This document shows, in pieces, positions 45,101 to 54,914 of a stretch of 64,000 nucleotides of DNA. Source of the stretch: Malaya genurostris. Taxonomy: Eukaryota > Arthropoda > Insecta > Diptera > Culicidae. Made by a program: the position numbers and the translations under genes. The stretch lies in assembly GCF_030247185.1 (NCBI RefSeq), contig NC_080571.1:167236047-167300046 (forward strand). Reading direction: 5' to 3'. The stretch's first letter is position 1. The number at the start of each line of letters is the position of its first letter. The notes under the pieces were generated by a model. It ran no database searches. It was not told the DNA's origin and worked only from the letters and a program-made list of their open reading frames with translations.

Positions 45101-45264
45101 TCCGAATACACGGCAAAGATTTACAAGGAGCATCGTCATTGATAAGATCCCAATTTCGACGACCAACCGACTAAGGATTCTGGGCCAATCTCTGACTTTC
45201 AAACCTCATTGCAAAATGATGAAGAAAGATTGCGAGTCTCGGCTACGGATTTTGCGGGTGGTCG
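42183..45264 (+). pseudogene. I-type LINE ORF2: APE endonuclease and reverse transcriptase
   Basis: The long frame opens near 42183 with a TTG; no ATG is near, so the start is uncertain. Residues 1-267 are a polar Ser/Thr/Pro-rich leader containing an internal duplication. APE endonuclease begins at about 268 (FALQWNIRGI), with VALQETK, FLGDFNAHH and SDHFPI holding catalytic residues. RT covers about 690-970, with RPISLTSC, LIASLDLSKAYD, GVPQGSVLS and the catalytic YADD near 923-926. After LRILRVVGAKLP (about 1030) the frame leaves the family pattern: a deletion joins it to RNase H in another frame. Confidence 0.85.
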
Positions 45265-45855
45265 GTGCCAAACTTCCACGCGGCAACCGAACTTCACTAC
45301 TTCGACGACACGGTAGGGGCTGCATACTACAACAATGTGATAGCTCAGAAATACAGTCTACCGAAAGATTGCAGTGTTTTCTCCGCAGAGGCATTTGCCA
45401 TCAAGATGGCAGCTGCCCTACCGAACGTTCGCAATGAAATGGTAATCCTCACGGATTCCGCTAGCTGCCTGCTGGCCCTCGAAAAAGGAAAATCGAGCCA
45501 CCCATGGATACAGGAGATTGAGCGCATTGTGCGAAGTAAACCCATCCATTTCTGCTGGATTCCGGGGCACGCTGGTATCAACGGAAACATAGAGGCAGAT
45601 CGGCTGGCAAATGAGGGCAGAAGACATCCGGTCATCGACGTGCCAATTCCCGGAGAACATGCCGCAAGAGTAGCCAAGCAAGCGATACGCCACCGATGGG
45701 AAAATCAGTGGTTTAATATGAGAGACGTGAAGCTGAGAGAGGTGAAATACGACACGCACCGATGGAGAGATCGTAGCAGTCCAACTGACCAGCGACTGCT
45801 CACACGTCTAAGGATTGGGCACACCCGGTTAACTCATACCTTCTTACTAAAAAAC
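45265..45855 (+). pseudogene. I-type LINE RNase H domain, in a shifted frame
   Basis: Frame +1 relative to ORF2. It holds the Glu (SVFSAEAFAIK), second Asp (ILTDSASC) and last Asp (GNIEADRLAN) of RNase H, then the region leading to the C-terminal zinc motif (RLLTRLRIGHTRLTH, FLLKN). The first Asp motif and the connection domain are missing: the sequence reads HYFDDTVGAAYYN where the family has Y-T-D-G before VGAA, and it follows the RT thumb almost directly. The segment is cut at 45855 by an insertion. Confidence 0.75.
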
Positions 45856-47774
45856 GTGTTTAAGCCACCTAGCAGTGAGATGATACCTTTTTTTACCAAT
45901 CTGCATATGTTTTTTGCATGAATATTATTCGGTGTTTAAGTTTTCATGACATTATTTTAATGACCGTCGTTTTAAGCGACAATTTGAGATTTTAATCACT
46001 CATTACTCTGTAATGTCGAAACTGCAAATCGGATCGAATTTAAATCTAGAAGTGTGATAATCGATTAAAGATGCCATGATATGTAAGTTCCACTTTAGAG
46101 TTTACGGTAATTTAAGGTACTTCCAGAGTCTGTATTCAGGAACCAGCATAACCCAAACCGATTCGTATGGCCATATGACGAATAAATTACAACAGTTTTG
46201 AGTCCAACTTTGAAGCTTTTTGGGATTGTCATCTTCTATATCGGTTTGAATTTAAAAAATCATCATGTAATTCGAGAACCGGAAGTCATAATTGGATAAA
46301 ATTAATTAATTTTGCATATAAGTTCATTTTAATTTGAATTTTTGTTTCTGATATTTGATTAGGCTTTTTTTGAGAAAACGATTGAGCTTTGAGAAACGAT
46401 TTTATACTGGAACCGGAATTCTAAAATCGGTATGGCCGAAGTCAGATAAATTCTCATGAATAGCTGTATAGTTTACATTTGTTTCAAAATATTTGAAAAT
46501 CAGTGAAGACATCTTTGAGAAATCATAGCACGAATTAAATTTTTAGGTGCCTTCTGCATCTACAAAAAGTTAATTTTTTTTATCGGCTATCCAAATCTGC
46601 TAACCCGTTAAACCTGATTAATTTGTGTGGAATAGACATTTTTATACCAATCACCCTGTATCCCCGAAACCGGATGTTGGATCTGGCTGAAGAGCAAAAT
46701 GTTTTATAAAATCTTGAAACTTTTCATTTGAATCTTAGATGATTCTTAGAATTCATTTGAATCTTAGATCGGTTCAGCCATCTACGAGTAGAATGAGTTA
46801 CACAATTTTGATTTCGTTTCATATATCATCCTGTAGTTCCGGAACCAGAGGTCGGAATCAAACATAATTCAGGAACTTTGTTTGGGAGCATACGACTTTT
46901 CGTATGAATCTGAATTTGTAGAAAAGAAATTTTCCGAGAAAATTGAGTGAAATTATTTGTCACACACGCATTTGCTGATCTCGACGAACTGATTCGAATG
47001 GTATATGGATGTTATGTTCTTCTAGCATTTATTGCTGTAAGTAGTTTAAAACAATATAATTAAAAAAAATCTGCCATCATCTGGTTTATATATGTCATAT
47101 TCGAACGATTTTGTTGCCAAAAACGAGCCGTGCTAAAATCGGTCCGAGGCTAAATGTCATGGAAAAGGATGCTGTACACAGTCTTTTTGGTACTTTGAAA
47201 CAATTGTATGTAACAAAATAAAAAATCGTGTTTTCCGTTGCTCCCAAGCATTGCTTTGTCATACAGCGCTCAAAACTCCTACTGCTGGAATAGGGGGAAA
47301 AGTCGTTTACACAAAAGTTTCGATATCTCCGTTAAAAATGGACGGATTTTAACAATCTATGGCTTGTTGGATAGGTATTATCGTGCGGAATCTAAGTCTG
47401 AAAACATATTCTGTTTTCAAGGTCAATTGTGACAGATACTGTCAAAAAACTGAAAATTTTGACATAAAACTTCGTATAACTCAAAAAGTAAACATCCGAT
47501 CTCAAAACCATTCAATAGCGTTTTGGGTGACGGGGAGACCTTTTATTCAACTAGTTTGATCAAAATCGGCCCAGCCATCTCTGAGATCTCGACCTCTTAG
47601 TTAACAACACACATACAGACACACACACATACACACACACAGACATTTACTCAGTTCGTCGAGCTGAATCAATTGGTATATGTCATTCGGCCCTCCGGGC
47701 CTCGGAAAAATTTTCGAAAGTTTGAGCGAATTCTATACCTATTTTTTATATATATAAAAAAAAGGTAAAAAGAG
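45853..47774 (+). mobile_element. Element inserted in LINE ORF2, distant relative of the satellite composite
   Basis: The left end (AACGTGTTTAAGCCACCTAG) resembles the terminus of the composite at 31712. The right part carries the same modules in reverse order: CTCAGTTCGTCGAGCTGA, GGCCCTCCGGGCCTCGG, then GAGCGAATTCTATACC. A short CA tract lies at 47606-47642. The interior has diverged relatives of the 155 bp unit (for example near 46650-46930: CCGGAACCAGAGGTCGG, AATTCAGGAA). LINE coding resumes at 47775, so the borders are well placed. No transposase. Confidence 0.7.
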
Positions 47775-47969
47775 AACCCGCCCAACTGCGAGTGTTGCGG
47801 TACGGAATTGAATGTTCGGCATCTCATTCTTCAGTGTCGAAAATATGAAAAAGAGAGGATAAAACATCACATCGCCCCCAGCTTATACGAAGCCTTAGGA
47901 AGCGCGGAAGAACAAACGACGCGAATGCTGAGCTTTCTACACGAAACAAAATTGTGCAACCAACTGTAG
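47775..47969 (+). pseudogene. I-type LINE ORF2 C-terminal zinc motif and stop
   Basis: 64 codons ending in TAG at 47967-47969. They contain the CCHC motif after RNase H, CECCGTELNVRHLILQC (CX2CX8HX4C), and a short C-terminal tail. The piece is the direct continuation of the sequence interrupted at 45855. It is followed within 30 bp by the (ATT)n tail. Confidence 0.75.
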
Positions 47970-47997
47970 TTTTGATGAAGATGAAAAAGAAGAAACT

Positions 47998-48170
<173 letters not shown>

Positions 48171-48447
48171 CACGACTCAATGATTGACTGGTTACCGGGT
48201 GAAGCACACTTCCTGCCCAAGTGACGTACTCTCTGGCGAACTTGTAATAGAAGTTATTCGTATCTTTCGTTGCGAATTGATAATCGTAAAGGAATCTGTC
48301 GCTTGGGTTACATGCTGGAGCGAACCTATCATTGATAGACCGGTTTCCTCCTTCGTTACTAGTGTTCATTTGGGCACCATAACCTCTTTCGTCCGGTATG
48401 GAAAGTGTGGTGCCTTGTAACCCCCACTCTCGGCCAGAGTAGCCCAC
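48171..48447 (-). other. Possible coding fragment of unknown origin, minus strand
   Basis: A minus-strand frame of about 95 codons, open across its length and continuing upstream past 48447, before it enters the poly-Asn reading of the (ATT)n tract. Composition is ordinary and mixed (aromatic, acidic and basic residues, for example NDRFAPACNPSDRFLYDY and KFAREYVTWAG), unlike the AT-rich noise around it, and the DNA is less AT-rich than its flanks. I do not recognise a family. It may be a host exon, a captured fragment, an endogenised viral piece, or chance. Confidence 0.3.
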
Positions 48448-49040
48448 AAAGGGAAAAAATTTAAGAATAAGGTTTTTTCCGAAAGAATTTTATTTTAAGT
48501 TCTCATACAATGTTCGAGAGTCGCATTTATTAAATATTTCTTATTGTTTAATAATATCTGTAATTTTTATACTAGCATTACAATTTGAAAATCGTCTAAT
48601 TGCCATTTAATCTACAGAAACTGGAATTAAGGAAATGTATTTTTGTGTTTCTTGAATAGTAATTGTTTTTGAATTTTGGTCATTGAGATGTTGGTTGGTA
48701 TTTTCATACTCTAATGCAGTGGCATAGGAAAAGAGAATTCGTGTTAGTTGTGCATGCATTTTATGGTTCCTCTCAGTGCTGGAAAGGGTCCCTTCACGTG
48801 ACAGTTTTAAGTGAAATTCCTATGTTGGTACCTAAACCTGTAGATGTTTGCTTTGAATGTCGTGTGCTGGAAACTTGCATGTTGCCTACTATCCGGGCAG
48901 TCACACATGAATGTCGCGCAAACCATACAGATGAAAGTCGCATGTGACAGTCATGAGCGAACGCTTCATGAATGTAGTGGTGACAGTCTTACTCGTATTG
49001 GGTGATGAATGTAACGAAAGAATGATAGCCATAAATAGAA
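48448..49040. other. Non-coding stretch, nothing recognised
   Basis: AT-rich to about 48700, then mixed with several repeats of ATGAATGT/GAATGTCG-like words (48850-48990). No supported gene. Confidence 0.4.
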
Positions 49041-49042
49041 TC

Positions 49043-49347
49043 GGCTGCATTTTGTTTTCGGTGCGAATTTCATTTCTGGCAATAAACGTTCATGAAGAAA
49101 TTCAAAACGGCGTCATTAGTGATATTTTTCATCTCGATACTGTTCCATGAAATAGTCAAATTTCATGCCATTATTGCAAAAGGAGAACGTCAATGTCAAT
49201 AAAAAAGCGCGGGATAGGGTTGTCAATCAACGAAAATTCTCAATTTTTTAAAAAGTTTCAAACATGAATTGAATGGAAAAAGAAGTTAATATTAATCGAA
49301 AATCACAACATCTTACATCTTAAAAAGATAATGCAGCTCATTGTCAT
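49043..49347. mobile_element. MITE-like unit 1
   Basis: The left end carries GGCTGCATTTTGTTTTCGGTGCGAATTTC and the right end is the inverse of ATGACAATGAGCTGCATTATC. The TGCGAATTTCATTT(C/T)TGGCAATAAAC module at its left recurs in unit 2. The right inverted repeat is only partly preserved. Confidence 0.5.
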
Positions 49348-49378
49348 CGGGAATGACAATGAGCTGCATTATCTTTTT
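49322..49378. repeat. Perfect palindrome, 26 bp arms, 5 bp loop
   Basis: Left arm 49322-49347, loop CGGGA at 49348-49352, right arm 49353-49378. The arms are exact reverse complements (key string ATGCAGCTCATTGTCAT). It is the head-to-head junction of the two MITE-like units. Confidence 0.95.
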
Positions 49379-49985
49379 GGTGCGAATTTCATTTTTGGCA
49401 ATAAACTGTTATGAAGAAATTCATAATGGCGTATTCGTGATTGTTTTCATTCCGATACCCTTTCAAATCTTAAATTGCTGCTTTGAAGGCGATCAAAAAT
49501 CGTAGTTTTGTGCTTTTTCAAAGGAAACAATCTTTGGAGAAAACCAACAATGTAATAATATTTTGATACAACGGCGCATAGGGTTTTAAACCAACGAATA
49601 TTCGCAACATTCGAAAAAAAATAAAACATGAATTGTATGGAAAAGAACGTCAATAATGGTCTATGATTACGTGCATAAGCACACCAGCATAATGTAAATG
49701 CTTGCCAACTGCTGGTTGCACATCCCGTCCACATCAAATCAAAACTTTTTCGGTTTGTTTGCCTATTTGCTACTTGCGTAAATTATGAAGTTACACCTTC
49801 GCATATTTTTCGTAAATTTGCCGGTTTCCGCGACTAAGCCAAATCTGCGAGTAAATTGTATAAGATTTGGAAGAGTATCGAGATGAAAACAATCACGAAC
49901 ACGCCGTTATGAATTTTTGACAGTTTATAACCAAAAATGAAATTCGCACCGAAAAAGAAAATGCAGCTCATTCTGTCCGCCATTT
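49353..49985. mobile_element. MITE-like unit 2, ~630 bp with ~110 bp inverted termini
   Basis: The left end (ATGAGCTGCATTATCTTTTT, then GGTGCGAATTTCATTTTTGG) is matched in inverse at 49880-49985 (AAAATGCAGCTCATTCTGTC and the preceding CCAAAAATGAAATTCGCACC). The inverted similarity extends through CGTGATTGTTTTCAT. No transposase; the centre is anonymous AT-rich DNA. Confidence 0.7.
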
Positions 49986-50019
49986 TGGATGTTGAAACGA
50001 CTGTGAGTCCTGTTTTCAA

Positions 50020-52105
50020 CTTCCACTCTTCGGATCCGTCCGAAAAATACCTATATTGGAATGGTTTCTAACGATGCCGGAATTCGCCATCTGGGATTTT
50101 GAAAAGGCTTATAACATCGTTTTCTAACACCCACTCATCAAATCCGTTTGAAGAATATTCATATTGTGATAATTTGTAACGAATATCGATATGCCGAAAG
50201 TCGTCATCTTGGATTAAAAAACGGCTTCTAACGACGTTTTCTAACATCCACTCATCAAATCCGTTCGAAAAATACTCATATTGTGATGGTTTGTAACGAA
50301 TATCGATATGCCGGAAGTCGTCATCTTGGATAAAGAAACGTCTTCCAAAATCGTTTTCTGACATCCACTCATCATATACGTTCGAGAAGTACTCATATTG
50401 TAATGGTTTGTAACGAATATCAATATACCGGAAGTCGCCATCTTGGATTTTTCAACGGCTTCCAACATCGTTTTATGTTATCTACTCATCAAATCCTTTC
50501 GAGAAATACTTATATTGTGATAGTTTGTAACGAATATCAATATACCGGAAGTCGTCATCTTGGATTAAGGAACTGCTTCTAACGTCGTTTACTTTCATCA
50601 ACGCATCAAATCCGTTCGAAAACTATTCATATTGTGATGGTTTGTAACGAATATCAACACGCAGGAAGTCGCCATATTGAATTGAGAAACGGCTTCTAAC
50701 GACATTTTCTAAAATCCACTCGTCAATTCTGTTCGAAAAATACTCATATTGCGATGGTTTGTAACGAATATCAACACGCCGGAAGTCGTCATCTTGGATT
50801 TAGAAACGACTTCTAACGACGTTTTATAACATCCACTCATCAAATCCGTACGAAAAATACTTATTATGTGATGGTTTGTAACGAATATCAATATGCCGAA
50901 ATCAAATCCGTTCGAAAAATGCTCATATTGTGATGGTTCGTAACGAATATCGATGAACCGGCAGTCGCCATCTTGAATTTAGAAACGGCTTCTAACGTCG
51001 TTATCTAACATCCACTCATCAAATCCGTTCGAAAATACTCACATTGTGATGGTTTGTAACGAATATCAATATGCAGGAAGTCGCCATCTTGGATTAATAA
51101 ACGGCTTCTAACGACGTTTTCTAACATCCACTCCTCAAATCCGTTCGAAAAATACTCATATTGTGATGGTTTGTAACGAATATCAATATGCAGGAAGTCG
51201 CTATATTGGATTAATAAACGGCTTCTAACGTCGTTTTCTAACATCCACTCATCAAATTCGTTCGAAAAATACTCATATTGTGATGGTTTGTAACGAATAT
51301 CGATGAACCAGAAGCCGCCATCTTGGGTTTTGAAACGGCTTCAAACATTGTTTTCTGACATCCATTCCTCAAATCCGATCGAGAAATACTCATATTGTGA
51401 TGGTTTGTAACAAATATCGATATGCCAGAAGTCGCCATCTTGGATTTTGGAACGGCTTCCAAAATCGTTTTATATTATCTACTCATCCAGTCCATTCGAA
51501 AAATATTGTGATGGTTTGTAACGAATATCGATGAACCGGAAGTCGCCATCTTGGATTTATAAACGCCTTCTAACGTCGTTTTCTAACATCCACTCATCAA
51601 ATCCGTTCGAAAATACTCAATACTGTGATGGTTTGTAACGAATATCAATATTCAGGAAATCGCCATCTTGGATTTATAATCGGTTTTCTAACATCCATTC
51701 ATCAAATCCGTTCGAGAAATACTCATATTGTGATAGTTGGTAACGAATATCGATGAACCGGAAGCCGCCATCTTGGGTTTTGAAACGGCTTCAGACATTG
51801 TTTTCTGACATCCATTCCTCAAATCCGTTCGAGAAATACTCATATTGTGATGGTTTGTAACAAATATCGATATGCCGGAAGTCGCCATCTTGGATTTTGG
51901 AACGTCTTCCAACATCGTTTTATGTCATCTGCTCATCAAATCTGTTCGTAAAATACTCATATTGTGATGGTTTGTAACAATCGATATGCCGGAAGTCGCA
52001 ATCTTGGATTTTGGAACGGCTTCCAACATCGTTTTATGTCATCTACTCATCAAATCCGTTCGTAAAATACTCATATTCTGATGATTTGTAACGAATATCA
52101 ATATG
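50020..52105 (-). repeat. 117 bp satellite, about 18 units
   Basis: Repeated blocks carry CATCAAATCCGTTCGAAAAA, ACTCATATTGTGATGGTTTG, TAACGAATATC, a GGAAGTCGCCATCTTGGAT core and ACGGCTTCTAACGTCGTTTTC, at a period of about 117 bp, which equals 39 codons. Some units are shortened (for example near 50890 and 51490). Two minus-strand frames are repeatedly open for this reason. The array ends abruptly at the RT fragment at 52106. Confidence 0.95.
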
Positions 52106-53390
52106 CCCGTTAGGAAACTTAAAAACATGAAGGCTCCTGGTAATGATGGAATCTTTAATATTCTTATTAAAAATCTTCCCGATGTTACCTTGAGACTCTT
52201 GGTAAAAATTTTCAACAAGTGTTTTACATTAGCTACTTCCAAAAAAAAGATGGAAAAACGCTAAAATAATTCAAATCCTCAAACCTGATAAAAACCCAGC
52301 AGAACCATCAAGTTATCAAAAAGCTTACTTTCTTCTATCAGTAAACTTTTTGAAAAAAATATCTTGTTGAGAATGAAGTCTGATATAAATGAGAATTCAA
52401 TTTTTTTATCAGAGCAGTTTGGATTTCGTCATGAACATTCAACTACTCATCAACTTGTAAGAGTAAAGAACATGATAAAAACAAATAAATCTTCTGGGTT
52501 ATCCACTGGAGTTGCTCTTCTAGACATAGAAAAAGCATTCGATTTGGAGCAAAGGTTGAATAGCAAAAATGTCTGATTTCCAGTTTTCTATTTATTTGAT
52601 CAAAATTATTCAACTGGTCGTACTCTTCAGGTTAGCTATCAGAATTGTAAATCTGAATTGCTACCCGTACGAGCAGGTGTTCCACAGGGTTCGAGCGTAG
52701 CTCCAATCTTGTATAATATTTTCACTTCTGATCTTCGAAATCTGCCCATTGTTTGTCAGAAATCGCCATTCTGTGACGACATAAGTCTGTTAGCCACGGG
52801 TAAAAATCTAAGTTTGAATATTTTCAGTGATTATCTGTCAAAATGGAAAATTAAACCAAATGCAGCAAAAACGCAATTAATTATCTTTCCTCATAAGCCA
52901 AGAGCTTCTTTTCTTAAACCAAACAATAATCACATTCTCAAATTGAATGGCTTGGAATTGACATGGTCTGATCAAGCAAAATACTTAGGTTCAACGTATG
53001 ACAAAAAAACTCACTTTCAAGGATCACATTGAAGGAATCCAGGCAAAGTGTAATAAATATACTAAATGTTTATATTCTCTTATAAACAGAAATTCTAAGC
53101 TCTGTCTAAAAAACAAATTGTTAATTTATAAACAAATTTTCAGACCAGCCATGCTTTATGCAGTACCAATTTGGTCAAGTTGTTGTTCCACCAGGAAGAA
53201 AACGTTTCAAAGGATTCAGAATAAAAATGAAGCATCCTCCCTGGTTTAGTACAAATGAGTTACACAGACTCACAAATATAGGACCGTTGGATGTAATGTC
53301 ACATAATATTATAAGCAAATTCCGACAAAAATCGATGTAATCTTCAATTGACTCGAATCGCTCTCTGTATTAGTTTGTGAGTTAGTATAT
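52106..53390 (+). pseudogene. Jockey-type LINE reverse transcriptase, decayed
   Basis: Plus strand, spread over at least four frames. It starts with KAPGNDGI (RT finger), continues with QFGFRHEHSTTHQLVR, LLDIEKAFD, GVPQGSSVAPILYN and FCDDISLLA (the FADD catalytic motif with Cys for Ala), then the thumb (LKLNGLELTW, AKYLG) and connection (LIYKQIFRPAMLYAVPIW). Frameshifts or stops occur near 52255, 52330, 52575 and 53030, and a gap near 52570-52610 removes part of the palm. Both ends are truncated and no endonuclease is present. Confidence 0.8.
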
Positions 53391-53605
53391 AAGTTTCTTT
53401 TCCCCATTACACAATACAAATGGGTTTAGAATTTTCCCTACAAAAAAATCTCAGAATTGCGGAAGCAAATGATGTCTTCATGGTAATAACCGCAAATCAT
53501 GTATAGAATAGGGCCGAAAAGTCACCACTTGTGGCTGAACACCCAATTTAAATCTTAATAATTTGATTTTAACTCATATTCCAATGAATATTTATTTGAA
53601 AAAAA
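53391..53605. other. Short non-coding junction
   Basis: About 215 bp between the end of the RT fragment and the first gypsy copy 3 match; nothing recognised. Confidence 0.4.
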
Positions 53606-53658
53606 GAAGTAATTATCGTTAATGCTGAAAGTCTTGGAGGGCAGTTTAGCAAAGCATA
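53606..53658 (+). pseudogene. Gypsy copy 3, gag C-terminal fragment
   Basis: About 50 bp matching the gag tail of copies A and B, with one additional A. It ends at GCAAAGCATA and resumes after the inserted element at 54917 with ATAAATATGAA, exactly as in the uninterrupted A and B copies. Confidence 0.75.
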
Positions 53659-54914
53659 CACGGAAAGACCGAAATCAGCATTTTCTCGAAAACATTAGTT
53701 GATTTTCTGATTTTATTTAGTTATTTTTTGAGACAACTAAAAAAATCTTACTTTGGCTAATTTCGATTTTTTAATTCACATTCCCTGAATAATAATAAAA
53801 TATTTGTTGAAATGGCTATTTGTTTAGTTGAATTCACCAATTAAACGTGCTGTCATTTCTTAGCTAAGTCACACTTCAATTCCATTCAACTAATTTTTAG
53901 TTGAATTAGAGAAATAAAACATTGTTTTCAACCAACATAAATGGTTGAATTGGCTTTTGCAATTTGCAGCTATATGGCGCACTGTCACCGAAAAAACGTT
54001 AATACCGTAATGACTACTAGCCACTAGATGGCACACTACTATCGAAAGGAATTTTTCAGTCGCGGTTGTGTTTCCTATATTGCCAGGTATATATACGATG
54101 TTGTATTAGAGAAAAAGACATAAACGAAATATAAACTTCTTTTTAGTATTTTTTCTTCTAAATCGCTGTTTTCTTCATTCGACTTCGCAAAATCGACTCT
54201 CTCACTGAAAACTTTGAGCATTTGGAAAACAAAAACCGAATACAAGTAGTACACCGGTCTGCGTAGCCCGGAAGTTTGGAAGATACAAAAAACTTCATTT
54301 GACATATACAATTAGAGTGCAACATTCGAAACTCACTTCACTGTTCCGCGTAAAAACATTATCACGCATAATCGCTTCAAATGCGCACAAATTCTGATTA
54401 AATACACTTTCCACTAAGCGTTTGCGGCATTTTTACATATCGGTTTAGAAATTTAAATTTGGATATATTGTACCACATGCGAAAAACATCAAAACAATTT
54501 GCAAGCAATTTCAACAAACAGTCCTTTTTAGTTTTTTGATGGATTGTTTTGCTTTGACACTTCTCATGAGGTTTTGGCTAATAATCTTGTTATTAAAACC
54601 AATTTCATTTTTGTATTCTTTGTGCTGTCCTTCAGAAATGATGGTGATAGAAAAATAGAGACAAAATAGAGACAGATTTTAGACAAAAAAATAGTTGTCA
54701 ATGAGAATTTCGTGTTGGATTGAAATATTGCTGGTTTGTGTCCAGGATATTCGCCAACTAAACACATTCTCTAAAAATATGAGCTTTTATTCAGCAAAAT
54801 AAATTCACATTTTTAACTAATTTAATAGTTATTTTGGAAATTTTGTTGTTAAAATTAACTAATTCAAAATCAGTAATACGACTTAGGCGCAGAGCTAATT
54901 TCGGTCGTTCCGTG
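53659..54914. mobile_element. TIR element with TA target duplication, 1256 bp
   Basis: Terminal inverted repeats CACGGAAAGACCGAAATCAG (left) and the inverse of CACGGAACGACCGAAATTAG (right). It is flanked by TA on both sides (53657-53658 and 54915-54916), and the uninterrupted sequence in gypsy A and B has a single TA there. A TA duplication with TIRs of this kind is typical of Tc1/mariner-like elements. No transposase frame is visible, so it is non-autonomous. A partial copy lies at 60896-61106. Confidence 0.85.
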
